64,000 nt of DNA from Diphasiastrum complanatum (lineage: Eukaryota > Streptophyta > Lycopodiopsida > Lycopodiales > Lycopodiaceae). The stretch spans positions 24,510,541 through 24,574,540 of the forward strand of contig CM055094.1 of NCBI GenBank assembly GCA_029204225.1, given 5' to 3'. Below are positions 33,588 through 45,354 of the stretch, one piece after another (position 1 is the stretch's first letter; each line of letters begins with the position of its first letter). The notes beneath the pieces were generated by a model. That model was not told where the DNA came from and made no database searches. It saw only the letters and a program-made list of their open reading frames with translations. A program made the translations under genes and the position numbers.

Positions 33588-34608
33588 TTGGTGTAAGATG
33601 TATATACTCAAATATCTATAAAGATTACACTGGACAAAATGCTGGCTCTATCAGATTGTGGTGTTTACAGATAGCTATGGCTTCCCTCTTATGTCATTGA
33701 ACTAGAAATTAGTGCATAACTGTCACAGAAAATCTTCAAAAACACTCCTGATAATCCATGTACCAGATGCAAAGAATTTTTATGCAAAATGTACAGCTCA
33801 CATTTTTTCTCTTACTGTTAATAATGGTTATTATTAGCACACTGGAAGTAGGACATAGACTAGTAGCTTCAGTCATAGCTAAGCTCTACTTACAATTGCT
33901 TCAAGAAAATCTCAGGGCCATTGTTCGAGCTGGATCATTAGCCTCAAATATTCAACTATATATTTTGAAAAGTATACTTATTCAAGGGATTAAGGCACAA
34001 GCTTTAAGATTACATATGTGTCCATATTGAGAATGATCTATCCTTACTAAGCCATAATATTGGCTTCAACTGCTTGGCTAGCATATAGCTTTCATTTGGG
34101 AGAAAATATTGACCCACATTCTTCGAACCTCAGTTCACACCTGCTGCTGCGGGGGGGCGGCCCTAGAAAAAATAAAAATATTTAGCTGGCAAAAGAAGAA
34201 AAAGGACCTGAGCTAGGTAGGAAAATGCAACACACTGGAATGGTGGAGCGGCGAAAAACAAATAGAACCTGCTGTGGGAATCCCAGAAGGTCATTGTTCA
34301 ATGGAGCTTCAGTATTTTCATTCAGCGGGTTGGATCAGATTGATCATCTATTTTCAGCAACAAAGCAAGCGTTATTTATTGTTTAGGGCAAGAGCCTTTT
34401 ACACCCGCCAGCCAAGTTGCCCCGGTTGTCTTGCATAAGGCCTACCAACTTCCAATTGGACTTGCTGATATGTTTCAAGCTCCAAATACGTGTTGTTTCC
34501 TTGTTGTCTGTACAACTGTAATTGCATTCATCCCAAGAGAATCTGCATGTCAAATACTTCATCCTAGCCTTATTCTCAATGCTACTATATTCGTGGATAA
34601 TTTGGCAC
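33588..34608 (+). repeat. 1-kb tandem duplication, unit 1
   Basis: It begins TGTAAGATGTATATACTCAA and ends near TAATTTGGCACA. It aligns along its length with 34609-35663 with many small differences. Shared landmarks include CAGATGCAAAG, GTACAGCTCACATTTTTTCT, a G run, and ATACGTGT near the end. No protein is recognised. Confidence 0.85.
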
Positions 34609-35663
34609 ATGGTGTAAGATGTATATACTCAAATATCTATAAAGATTACATCACTGGACAAAACACTGGCTCTATCAGATTTTGGCGTTTACAGATAGCT
34701 ATGGCTTCCGTCTCATTGAACTAAAATTTAGGGAATAACTGTCTTCAAAAACACTCCTGATTATCGATGTACCAGATGCAAAGGATTTTTATGCAAAATG
34801 TACAGCTCACATTTTTTCTCTTAATGGTTATTATTGGCACGCTGGAAGTAGGACACAGACTAGTAGGCCTAGCTAAGAGTAGCTTCAGTCATAGCTAAGC
34901 CCTACTTAGAATTGCTTCACGAAATTCTCAGGGCCATTGTTGGAACTGGATCATTAGCCTCGAATACAACTATATATTTCGAAAAGTATAAGCTTAAAGC
35001 AAAAGCTTTAAGATTACATATGTGTCCACATCAAGAATGATTTATCCTTATTAAGCCATGCCATTGGCTTCAATTCCTTGGCTAGAGTGCAACTTTCAAT
35101 TTGGGACAAACTTTTGACCCACAATTTTTTAACCTCAGTTTACACCTGCTGTTTGGGGGGGGGGGGGGGTGAGGGGGGCTCAAAAAAATGAAAAACCTTT
35201 AGCTGGCAAGAGAAGAAAGAGAACCTGAGCTAGATAGGAAAATGCAACACAGTGGAATGATGGAGAGGCGAAAAACAATTGGAATTTGATGTGGGAATCC
35301 CAAGATGTCTTTGTTCATGAAATTAGGCTTTAGTATTTTCATTCAACGGATTGGATCAGATTGTTCATCTATTTTCAGCAACAAAGCAAGTGCCATTGTT
35401 GTTTAGGGGCAAGGGCCTTCTACGCCATCCACTCCCGCCGGCCAGGTTGCCCCAGTTGTCTAGCATAGCTCTTTCTTACAGCCAGAACCTTGGCCAAGGC
35501 CTACCAACTTTGGATTGCAATTGCTGATATCTTTCAATCTTCAAATACGTGTCGTTTCCTTGTTGTCTGTACAACTGTAATCGCACTCATTGCTTCTCAA
35601 TTACTTCATCCTAGCTTTATTCTCAACACTACAGTCTACTATATTCATGGATATTTTGGCACA
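34609..35663 (+). repeat. 1-kb tandem duplication, unit 2
   Basis: Second unit of the duplication. It has its own G run at 35155-35169 and about 45 bp extra (CTCTTTCTTACAGCCAGAAC near 35470). Divergence suggests an old duplication. It lies upstream of NHD1 copy 1 in gene orientation. Confidence 0.85.
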
Positions 35664-35699
35664 TTTTGGAATAGTCTACCCACAGTTTTTTCACCAATT

Positions 35700-36300
35700 A
35701 CGTTTTAGCACCTTTTAGGTAGGTTTGAGCGTACTTTGAGTCATTCTTGGCTTTTTTTCTGTTGGCACATTCCGATTGGATATGACAATTTTAGGCCACT
35801 TTTGGTACACAATTGTGAGCATTTTCTTGAAAAATTGCTTAGCCCTTTTCTCAAATTTCTAGCCTTTTAGTAAATCATGGTAAAGACAAAAGAGCTAATT
35901 GACAGGTCAAAACTCTTACAGCTCAATGATGAGCAACACAAAGCTATTGTTAGCCACCTTGTGAGGAATTTTTCCACTTTACAATAGCTCAATGAGCATA
36001 TACGATGTTGCTTGCCCATTTTCTGCATTTACAGCCTTTGTTGTAACGATGGTTAAGGCGAAAGAGCATAGTGATAGTGACATGAATGATGATCAGGACA
36101 AGCTTATGAAGCAAGAAGAGCAACATAAATCTAATCGTCAGCAGACTTGCATGGACTTCTTCCACTCTACAAAAACGTTTCTAGAAACGCGTTCCTGGGT
36201 CAGAAACGCAAAAAAAAAAAAACAGAATTAAATATTTTTTGCTCCCTCCTCGTGGCCAGAAACGCGTCAGCCGTGGAGGAGGGATTTCTTGCTACTGTGG
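35700..36300. other. No recognisable gene
   Basis: Contains a Lys/Asp/Gln-rich plus-strand frame (35992-36231) and repeated AGAAACGCGT phrases at 36181-36275. It may be the 5' part of the hAT element that follows. Confidence 0.35.
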
Positions 36301-37245
36301 GCACCTGGAGGCGGATCACTGCGAGTGAATAGTCGGCGTCCATCTACTCAGCGATTCGGAGGTGGTGCACACGGTTCCAGGGGGATTTGAGCTATGTGGT
36401 GAGTCACCCGAGCATGTTGGATTAGTGGCAGCGGGTCCTTCTCGTCCCTTGTCGTCATCAACAGCAGATGCACCACATGCATCAACAGATCCTGCCAAAG
36501 GGAGTGAGACACCTCCAAGACGGTCAGACACTCCCACATATCACCCATCCATTGGGCGTGCTAGACCACGAGCGCCCTATGTACAACAGATAGGGGTAAG
36601 GCCTAGACAGTAGACTCTTGATCGATGTGGGTGGCAGAGAGAGCAGCATGTCCGGTGCACTCGACTGATTGGCCAGTTCTTTTACGAGTGCGGCATTCCT
36701 TTTGTTGTTGCAACACTTGGATATTCAGGGAACTCTGTGCGCAGATTGCAGCAGTGGATGCTACATGGAGGCCTCCCAGGCGAGAGGCACTGCGAGGCAA
36801 GATGCTTCGTCAGGAGGAGTAGACCATCATGCGGGAGATGAGTTCCATTCGCTCAGCGTGCACACGTAAGTACTTTTTCTCTTGAAACTCTTTGCTTTGG
36901 TTCCGTTTTGCGAGTAGCGCACTTTTTGCATGTGGCTAATGGGTGTTTTGTGGCAGGTATGGATGCATGATATTGAGTGATGGATGTTCGTCGACGATCC
37001 GTATCTTGGTTTCTTGCCCGCTTGGCACAGCTGTGTGGTGTGGATGCCACTCAAGGTGGTGCAACCATCACAGCCGACTTCATACGGGAGGTTGTGAGAG
37101 ATGTGATTGCTGACATTGGGGTGGAGCACATGGTTCAGGTTGTCACAGACAATGCCACGAACTGTAATCAGATGGGAGAGATTCAGGGAGCACCCCACCG
37201 TTGTATGGACACCATGTGCTACACATTGCATAGACCTCCTCATTC
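36300..37245 (+). pseudogene. hAT transposase with DUF659, frameshifted
   Basis: Blocks in order: LIGQFFYECGIPFVVATL (about 36668-36725), FRELCAQIAAVDATWRPPRR then EALRGKMLRQE (36728-36822), a gap of about 130 bp, then TADFIREVVRDVIADIGVEH, MVQVVTDNATNCNQMG (37070-37180) and THCIDLLIHDLCALPWIRE (37212-37268). The VVTDNA-NC and HCIDL motifs are characteristic of hAT transposases of the DUF659 type. At least two frame changes occur. The C-terminal dimerisation domain is not seen. The segment could be spliced (GTATAA follows WIRE), but the frame breaks mark it as dead. Confidence 0.75.
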
Positions 37246-37381
37246 ATGACCTGTGTGCACTTCCATGGATCAGAGAGGTATAATTTTTTCCATTTGCTTT
37301 ACTATCTTCCTTGAAGCTTGTTCCAAGCTGCTAGTCCCATCTCAGCGGTTATCTAAACTTTCTATTGGATGTCTGTGTTGC

Positions 37382-37543
37382 AGATCACTACAGAGCAAGC
37401 ACTACAGCAATCTAGCCCTTTGCTCACAGAACTGGAAGCCAGTTTTTGCAATAAGAAGAGCCATGAACAAATTACAAGCCAGAGGATCGAAGTGATCATG
37501 GCTGGAAACCATCTGTATCATAATATGGTGAATTGCACAAGAA
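37382..37543 (+). other. Exon-like open segment A, unidentified
   Basis: A strong pyrimidine tract ends GTTGCAG at 37382, followed by an open frame ITTEQALQQSSPLLTELEAS to MVNCTRR and a GTAAAA donor at about 37544. It could be an exon of an unknown plus-strand gene shared with the segments at 37989 and 38663, or part of the hAT element. No family is recognised. Confidence 0.35.
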
Positions 37544-37988
37544 GGTAAAATTTTATACAATTGGAAAGCAAAAGGCAATTTTTTGTAAACATTGGCAAGC
37601 AGAAAGTAAATTTTTGTGCTATTGAAAAGCTATCCATTACTTTATTTGCCCGATGGCTGCAGCTTGCCGCAGTGGAAAGACATGAGCAAATCCATAATTG
37701 AGCTAGTGGGTCTCACATAAAAAACCTGCTTTTGTGTTCCAGAATGGGAGCCATGAGCAAATCAATGGATAACCTAGTGGGCGTCAAGGGAAAAAAAGTG
37801 ATCTTGAGAAAAAGGCAAATGATAAGATTGATTTTTGACAGGAATGATCATTGCACACTTATGGACCAGCACCAACACGTTGCAGTGGGGCACCTAGTTT
37901 TTGAAACGAAACGCTAACTGATATCGCCAACAAAAGGTCGTATTGTTAACAAAAACACGTTGAAATTCTGCTAGCCCTCTAACTGCAG

Positions 37989-38327
37989 AGGGGGCAGGCC
38001 CTTATCAAACTACCAAGCTCTGTTTCTGCTCTATCACTTCCGATGTGCATTCAACACTTAAGAACAGCCCTTAGGGAGGATAGTTCCAACTCATTCAACG
38101 TGTTGTCAAAGAAGTTGAATATATTTTTTCGGGAAAAAGAGCAAACCTTGGAAGAGTCTTCAGTTTTTTCAGTAGAAGATGCCCTTGGGGTTGTTTTTCG
38201 AGAATCTGCACGAAGAGGAGTGAGCCATATCCCTGACAATCTGGGCCTCGTGTTTCTTTCTCCTCTGGCCCATGGGCTTCCACCTAGATTCTTGAATGCC
38301 AATAAGGGCGATATTGAGACATTATAG
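37989..38327 (+). CDS. Exon-like open frame B, unidentified
   Basis: CTCTAACTGCAG precedes 112 open codons and a TAG stop. The sequence begins RGQALIKLPSSVSALSLPMC and contains NVLSKKLNIFFREKEQTLEE, DALGVVFRESARRGVSHIPD and LGLVFLSPLAHGLPPRFL. Composition is that of a normal globular protein, unlike the shadow frames around it. It has no transposase, RT or gag motif. It may be the last exon, or a captured fragment, of a host gene that I cannot name. Confidence 0.45.
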   Translation, partial: RGQALIKLPSSVSALSLPMCIQHLRTALREDSSNSFNVLSKKLNIFFREKEQTLEESSVFSVEDALGVVFRESARRGVSHIPDNLGLVFLSPLAHGLPPRFLNANKGDIETL

Positions 38328-38662
38328 AAGCCATATCTATCAATCTGCCTTCCAGGACTGCAGCCCGGCCTTTCCGACCCTGTCATCGGCGCCATGGCCA
38401 GAAGCGCTGCAACCGCCATGTTCTTGTATATTGCACGTTGCTAAAGGGTGCTCGCAGAAACCTGTAAATTCTTGCAACCCAATAATCGAGACAAAACTTT
38501 CTTTAGGAATTTCAATTCACGAATCTTTCAACTTCTAAAATCTACATGGTTTTGGTAAAGCCCTGCGCAACTGTTGCTTTTTCTGCCATTGCTTTGCGTT
38601 TTCATTGAACTTATTTGTAGAATATATATATCACATTGCTTGATCTTTCCTTCAAACCCAAG

Positions 38663-38858
38663 CTGGAGATATTTCGCCAGATTTGCCAAACTTTTTGTGG
38701 AAGGACGATTTGGCCTGCAGTTACGAAATGACAAAATTGCAACAATGAGATGCTGGAATGATTGGCTGAATGAAGTCAGTGCATCATGCAAAGCTCTGGT
38801 TAGCAGATCTACTCAGGCATTAGAGACACAAAATCTGACTACTACTGATAATCAATGA
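38663..38858 (+). other. Exon-like open frame C, unidentified
   Basis: An open plus-strand stretch reading WRYFARFAKLFVEGRFGLQL, NDKIATMRCWNDWLNEVSAS and ending SRSTQALETQNLTTTDNQ-stop. CCCAAG/C at 38662 is a weak acceptor. It may belong with segments A and B. No family is recognised. Confidence 0.35.
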
Positions 38859-39412
38859 TGAATGCATTACATTGATTGCAAAATCTGACAACCCAATGCA
38901 TTGATTGATTGTAAAATCTGACTAATCTAACTGCTCAAGGATGAATGAATTGCTGAAAGCGCATACAGCAAGAGCAAGAGCAAGAGCGCAGCGTACAGGA
39001 TGAGCTTATTCCTTTCTTGAGAGCATGAGGGGGCAAGCGATGGGCCTTAGAGGCGCTGTTTGGCACTGGAGGATTTGGGCGCGACCAGTGGTAGAACGCC
39101 ACGTGGCAGAGCTACCTGGGCCTCCCCCATAAAAAATGTGGCCAAGGCATTGAGATTTGGCTCCTGCTAAATGTCTACGGGCACCGAGATTTTGACGATG
39201 CCGAATTGCGCGGGCACCCATCGTCACATAAGGAATGGCTATTGTTTTTTATTTCATCAAGTGAAAAAAAAAAAATGGAAGATTTGATTATGGGATAATT
39301 TCTGAGAGTGCTCTCCCACATCCAGAACCGGAAATTTCATAAATTAATAAACAATGTGTGATTGAGGGCGACCAAGCTCAAACACTCGACGTGGCACGTC
39401 TCCAATATACGA

Positions 39413-39445
39413 GTGGAGAAAGGCCCACATCGGTGGGCCTTCCAC
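39413..39445. other. Hairpin-forming inverted repeat
   Basis: AAGGCCCAC-ATCG-GTGGGCCTT is a perfect 9-bp stem with a 4-nt loop. The stem extends by five pairs (GTGGA/TCCAC) with a small bulge. It sits in a locally GC-rich patch (39000-39520) containing no gene that I recognise. Confidence 0.6.
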
Positions 39446-39689
39446 TATGAGAGGCAGATGCCCTAAGGCGTGGCCCTCCATTGACCAGGGCTGAAGGGCA
39501 AGGCTTCCGTTGCGTACTGCCATGTGCAAAAAAAAAATTCCGAGATTTTTTACATTTTCTTTTCTAACTTCTTATTTTTGTTTTCACATTATGTGCAAAT
39601 TTTTTTTTTGACATGATGTGCATGTAGAAAACCAATGATGTTTTACCACATAACACATGCACATTTTGGCACATAGATGCAAATTTTGT

Positions 39690-39862
39690 CGGTGCTATGT
39701 GGCAATTTATCATTGGTTGTCCACATGCACATTTCATCAAGATGTGAGATGTCTCAACATTTTATTGGTTGTCCACACAAAATTTGTGATAAAAAAATTC
39801 ACACAAAATTTTGGTTCTAAATCTACATGAACATTCTTTTTTGGAGGTGCCGCTAAAATAGA
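39690..39862 (+). repeat. Dispersed repeat, copy 2 (relative at 28212)
   Basis: Same block order as 28212-28385, with an extra imperfect internal copy of TATTGGTTGTCCACA (39705-39770). Confidence 0.7.
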
Positions 39863-39869
39863 AAAAAGA

Positions 39870-40840
39870 AAGAATATTCCTTGGTTTTAGGAGTCTATAT
39901 ATACCTGTAAAAACTCCACCTCTAAATTTTGGTATTTAGTTTGCTAGAAACCTTTCCTCTCTTGTATTCAAGCATCATGGCTCAAGGGTGAAGTTGATTT
40001 GAGGTTTGATATTCAGTTTTTACTTGATTGGGTCGTTTGGCTCCATAACACTCCTTTTGACATTTGCAACATAATATTAACAATCTATGCTTGGCAATAT
40101 ATATAGAGCTAGTTACAAACTTGACTAGTCACCTTGTAACTTCAAAAGCTTGTTGTTAATGAATCAATATCTTGTAAAAAATGATTAAGAATATATAGCA
40201 AAGATACTATTGCAAGTGATGACATAAGTTGGTGAGATTTGTCACTTGAGACTTGAGCCAACCTTTTGGACATGTAATGTGCCCCTAGATACAAGTCAAA
40301 TACCTTAAGATAAATCGCTTTTGGCCATCATGCAAAGTTGCTTTTACACAAATTTCATAATAAATAATTATGGCTGTTTATATCATTGTCTATTACTAGA
40401 TATATAATGCATGAGACTCTTACCTGCTATTGAGACGTCTCCAATACCTATGGTCAAGGCTTGGTTCAATGGGGTCAATCATGAATATAACGATCATGGT
40501 TACATGAAGGGGTCAACATGTGAACCACATGTGCAAACCTATAAGACTATATCGCAAGCTCAATGAGCTCAAAATAATCTATGCATCAAAAAACAAATCC
40601 AAATTTGGGGAGCTCAATCAAAAAATATTCGCTAGATATTTAGAGCTCAAGTAGCTGATACAAACAAAGGGGTGAAAATTGTTATTGAAAGGCTCAACTT
40701 TTTCATCCCATGTCCGATAATTTGAAAGGTTTTAGATAAGCAATTTTCTATCTACACTTCTTTGTGTTAAAGTACAATGTAGAATCCTGCTAAGTGCGTT
40801 GCTTGGTGTCCTCAGGGCCTCCTTCCTGAGCTCCCTTTAC
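39870..40840. other. No recognisable gene
   Basis: AT-rich. GTCTATATATACCTGT at 39892-39907 resembles a TATA region, but no gene follows that can be named. Confidence 0.35.
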
Positions 40841-40844
40841 CTAC

Positions 40845-41595
40845 AGGTTTCAATACTTTGGCTCATGGGATTCGAGCGCTTGGTATTCCTATAGTTTCTC
40901 GGATTTTGTGGCTTCCTCTTTGCGGGACACTTTGGGCGTGCATCTTCGTCACGCTGATTTGCTACCAAAGCTTGGCAACGCTCAAGTTGCTCTAGGGATT
41001 CTCACTCAATGCTTCGCTCAACGACCAAGTTATATCCTACGATGTGTTCCTCCCTCTCCTGATGTTTTGGCTTTGCTGCAGGATTTCGATAATGCTTTAT
41101 CAGATATTTTTGGGTCGCTTGATGGGTTCAGAATCCTTTCGTATTCCCAATGGTCAGTTTGTTAAGCGACAAGTCTCTCTTCCCGCTTCATCCGGAGGTG
41201 TTGGTCTTACTTGCACAGCTTCTATTGCTCCAGCTACTTTTATGGGAAGTTGGGCCCTTGTTGCCTCTGCACTTATCTCTCGGTTTCAGCGGGACAACAA
41301 GCCCATTCTTCTTGATTCAGTAGCTCATGTGGAAACAAACATTCTTCCTTTCCAACAACATCTCCGTGCGGCCAAGGTTCTCATCCCTCCACTTGTGCGA
41401 GCTTCTTTGCCTCCCTTTGAGACTTTGCTTAGCCATCAGCGTGCTCATTTTCAAAAGTATCTTTTGGAGCGCTTCCACTCACATGCTTTCACTCAACTTC
41501 TCAGTGATTCACCTTCCGATGAGACTCAGGCTCGCCTTCTGTCCTGTGCAGGCCCGGGTGCTAGTGCTTGTACCTCAACACTTGTGACGATTTTC
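40845..41595 (+). pseudogene. LINE family B: C-terminal RT region
   Basis: Blocks across two frames: FNTLAHGIRALGIPIVS (40850), RHADLLPKLGNAQVALGILT (40948), CFAQRPSYILRCVPPSPDVL (41012), then in the next frame QVSLPASSGGVGLTCTASIA, PATFMGSWALVA (41168-41270) and ARLLSCAGPGASACTS (41530-41578). These are typical of the region after the RT in a non-LTR family that is different from LINE A. One frameshift occurs near 41110. The RT core and the nuclease-like end are missing here; a relative of the latter is found at 50.8-51.3 kb. Confidence 0.7.
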
Positions 41596-42134
41596 CAATA
41601 TTCTCGTTTTTGGAGAATATTTTGCATCTTCAATTTCGATGATCCTTCTATATCGATTTCAATGAATATGATCCTATATGCAATTGTTCTGAAAAGTGTG
41701 TGTGTTGCATTTAAAATTTCTATTTATTACATTATATTGAAAATTAATCGTCTCAAAGGTTGTTTTTATGCATTTAAATTTGTTATTTTAATTCGAGTCA
41801 CTTGTTTTTTATGATACATAGCATTTTATTTCAAAAAACATTTTATACGAAATTATACTTTTTTGTAAATGTTTTTCAATTTGTTTCTTTTTTACAATGA
41901 CCAGCACATAATGATTGTTTCATCTCTCAATGTTTATTCGCATAGTTGAAATATGCATCAAGACAAGTTACAAATTTCGTGTTTTAGCATAAGGAAAATT
42001 ATAAGTTATCATCTAAACTTCCGCCTCTCAAAATTAAATGGCCTTTTCAATGATGCAAGACATATAAATGTGTTGCAAAAAATAATAGGTCTTTGAATGT
42101 GCATTTGATTGTTCAAAAAAAATTTCGAGCTAAA

Positions 42135-42395
42135 AATTAGATCCTAGTCTAGAAGCTATTCGAACATTTTGATTACAAAACTGATTTCATTATGTCATAT
42201 AGTACGAATAAGTTTCAAATATTCAGGAACTATCGCTTTATAGAGGGTTCGCAAAAAGCTAGATCCTAGTCTAGAAGCTATTCAAACATTTTGATTGCAA
42301 AACTTACTTCTTTAGCTCTTATGTCATAAACACAATAGCCACACTAAAGATAACTTTCAAATATTCAGGATCTATCCGCCTATAGAGGCTTTGCA
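42135..42395 (+). repeat. Two-unit tandem repeat, about 121-bp unit
   Basis: Both units share TAGATCCTAGTCTAGAAGCT, CAAACATTTTGATT-type and TTTCAAATATTCAGGA blocks; they start at about 42138 and 42259. Confidence 0.8.
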
Positions 42396-42625
42396 AACTT
42401 TTTGTGTACACTATATGGGCAAACATGACAATCTTGTTTGACTTGTAAATGCATGCTCTTCCCCCAATGTTTTCTAACTACATTCGTATTCTGATAAAGT
42501 GAATTGGAAAACTAGTTGCAAAACCTAGATCTGATTGAATTCCAAAACTCACATATAAAATAGATACAATATTATGTCCATAAAAGCAAGGTTTATAGAT
42601 TCAAGATGCAAGACAAAATTATTCA

Positions 42626-43030
42626 TCATCTTATTTCCGGTTTTAAATTTATAACTATGTTGTATTTCCTCAAGACTTGTAGACTTTTGTGATTCAGATG
42701 TCTCAACCTTTCATGACACATTGATCCAATCTTCGCAACACTTGCATTATAATCCACCACTTGAGCTTCAAGTTTGTACAATCGTCCTACAAATATGCCC
42801 TCAATTACTATTGCATCATCCTTCCTCGTAATGAGACATCGCTCTTCATCAAATTGCACTATGATGTGTTGCTTCGCAATTGCTGATAATGAAAGTAGGT
42901 CTCTGTTGATTTGTAGTACATAAAACATGTCCTTTATGTTTCCAATCTTCTCTGAAAGAACCTGTACTTTTTCAACTCCTTTTATATTATATGTATAGTT
43001 ATATCCCAACTTCCCATTTGAGCCATGATG
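42626..43030 (-). pseudogene. Ty1/copia protease end and GAG-pre-integrase
   Basis: Minus strand, one open frame: MGYNYTYNIKGVEKVQVLSE, KIGNIKDMFYVLQINRDLLS, LSAIAKQHIIVQFDEERCLI then CHERLRHLNHKSLQVLRKYN. This matches copia polyprotein from the end of protease through the GAG-pre-integrase domain. The domain's expected WHxRLGH reads CHERLRH. About 128 residues are uninterrupted. No integrase follows. Confidence 0.82.
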
Positions 43031-43068
43031 TTAGAATGAATCCCAACTTCACATCATGTTAGAATGAG

Positions 43069-43069
<1 letters not shown>

Positions 43070-43159
<90 letters not shown>
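43070..43159 (+). repeat. (CT)n microsatellite
   Basis: About 45 uninterrupted CT units, next to the copia fragment and the Helitron. Confidence 0.97.
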
Positions 43160-43162
<3 letters not shown>

Positions 43163-43269
43163 GAACTAATTTATAGGTTCAAGTGCATTTTCACATCATG
43201 CACTTTGGTTGTAGCAGCAACGTACATGATCTTGAATGATGTAAATCTCCAAAGGTAAATAAAGAGAGA

Positions 43270-43400
43270 GCCATAGATGAGGAGCTGGAGCTGCAAATGG
43301 AAATCATGCTGGAGCTAGAGATGGAGATGGAGATGGAGTTTATGTTGATCTGGAGATGAAGTTTGCGTGCTTGTAGCTAGAGTTGGAGCTAGAGAAAATT
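43270..43400 (+). repeat. GGAGMT/GGAGATGGA purine-rich repeat
   Basis: Degenerate six-base repeats (GGAGCT, GGAGAT) on the plus strand, immediately upstream of the first Helitron frame. Confidence 0.6.
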
Positions 43401-44225
43401 ACGTTTATGTCTTTTATGCTTTTTCGTATATGTTCAGAGCGCCCATCACCCATAGGATGGGAGCTCTTTCAAATGAAATATTGTTCTATGTGTGGAAGTA
43501 CGAATTTATTCAAGAAAGAACATAATAAGAAACTTCAAAATTTGAATGAAAATGTCCCACCGTATGCAATAGCTAATACCTTTTTATGGAAATATACATA
43601 TATAAATGAGGAACAAAAACATTGGTATACATGCGATTTATGTAAAACTTATTCAGATAGGATAAAATACATAGTAATTTTTTTCGCCTACATGTATGCG
43701 ATCTCTTTTTAAGATACATGTGTCACATTTACAATTGTTATCAATAATAGATGTTTCAATAGATGTGACTTGACGCATAAACTCGTTAGTGATAGGACAA
43801 CTTGAAAAAAGATCACTTCTCAATAGTCTTATTGCCAATTTGAATAGATATATGAAATGATGATGATAAAGAAGAATTGCGAATCATGCTACGACAGAAT
43901 ATTTTGCACAATCTGATATCAAGAACTTTTTTGAGCTTATATGAATATAGTTCTGAAACTCAAGTGCTACCATTTATATCATTAGCTTCGTTTCAGAAAA
44001 TGTTAAATATTGAAATACATGGATTCGAGAACATGCAAATGATCCATTTGTACGCATATATATATTATTACAAGATGTAAGGCCTTGTAGCAAAGACAAG
44101 ATAATAAAAAAAATGACATACATTCGAATTTACGAATTTGGGCATGAAAGAAACGAAACAGCACTGTTCAGAACAAAAGTTTCTAGATTGTCATTAGTGA
44201 TTGAACAAAAACAATTCATCACATT

Positions 44226-44560
44226 GTGATATTTCCATTTTTGTTTCAATTTGGACATGGTTACTCTGATGATATCGATTATATAAAAATGGGAGTTTCT
44301 TCGTTGTTTTCGTCCTTTACACTATTTCCACCATATTTACTTATAATTTATCAAATACGACAAGCGATCTTGATAACAACAAAGGTGGTATCCGTTGTCT
44401 TGCAAAAAGACATTATCGATTTTGTTAATAAACATCCAAATGCAAACGAAGAACAAATTTTTAAAAACATTTTGAAATTCACTTTGCCACGTGAAATGTC
44501 AGGCACACCATCATGGCATAGACGGAATTTTAAAGATTTATTAATGATGGTGATACATTG
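44226..44560 (+). pseudogene. Helitron-like N-terminal domain
   Basis: Contains DIIDFVNKHPNANEEQIFKN, then MSGTPSWHRRNFKDLLMMV, continuing past the stop at 44561 as EFPDFFFTLT. The G-[ST]-P-x-[YW] segment followed by a hydrophobic helix and PxxFFTLT is the hallmark of the domain preceding Helitron Rep. The usual Gly before Pro in the FFLTL context is altered by a frame stop. Confidence 0.7.
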
Positions 44561-44585
44561 AGAATTTCCAGACTTCTTTTTTACA

Positions 44586-45354
44586 TTGACAAGGAAAAAT
44601 TGTTCGATTGAATGTTCGTTGGTTTTTGTCAAGAGATTAGAATTATTTATGAAAGAATTTGTTCTTTCAAAAAGAGCAATCTTAGGACGAATTAAACATT
44701 ACATGTTGCGATATGAATTTCAAAATCGAGGTTCTGTACATGCCCATATCATGCTATGGGTTAAAAGTAAAGATGTGAAAAAAAAATTGGAAATAAAATC
44801 ATTGTGCTCATTCCTGCAAAATTTAATTTACAATAAAAAAAATTCAAAGTTCTATTAGATCCCATCCAAAAACAACTATATGCATTAGTCGTACGAAAAC
44901 AAATCCATTAAGGTCGATCATCTTGCACCATCAAAGGTGATAAAGAAAGAAAAAAGATTTGTAAGTATGGATTTTCATTCGAAAAATGATCGAAACTAAA
45001 TTGGACATAGAAACTGAACGATGGCAATACTTTCAACCTAGATATGAAGATCGTAACATAGTACCTTACCATCTAACAGTCCTATTGTTATGGCAAGCAC
45101 ACATGAATTTACAACGGATTACAAACATAGGATGGTCATATTACCTATTGAAATATGCAATGAAGTCGGAGCCAACAAGGCCATTGAATTTGAATGTAGA
45201 TGAAGCAAAAAAGGTTGGGTTATCTCATGCAGATGAAAATGTATTAAAATTAATATCTAGCTACATCTCGACAAAATCAATATCATTGCCAAAAATTATT
45301 TTCACGTGTTTACAAATCCCTATTATCAAAAGAAACGAGGTTGTCAATACGTAG
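44586..45354 (+). pseudogene. Helitron Rep domain with HUH and double-Tyr motifs
   Basis: The HUH motif reads YEFQNRGSVHAHIMLWVK (44710-44763), with both histidines present. The catalytic tyrosine motif reads WSYYLLKYAMKSEPTRP (about 45128-45180), giving the Y-x-x-K-Y-x-x-K pattern. In Helitrons these residues nick the DNA and hold the 5' end. The two motifs are in different frames, with stops at 44856 and following. It is recognisable but broken. Confidence 0.8.

Noticed and set aside
39892-39907. TATA box of a gene at 40 kb
   Set aside because: No downstream coding exon could be recognised; the first coding match is a LINE fragment.
43064-43258. Ser-Leu repeat frame, likewise 55640-55884
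   Set aside because: Translation of long (CT)n tracts.
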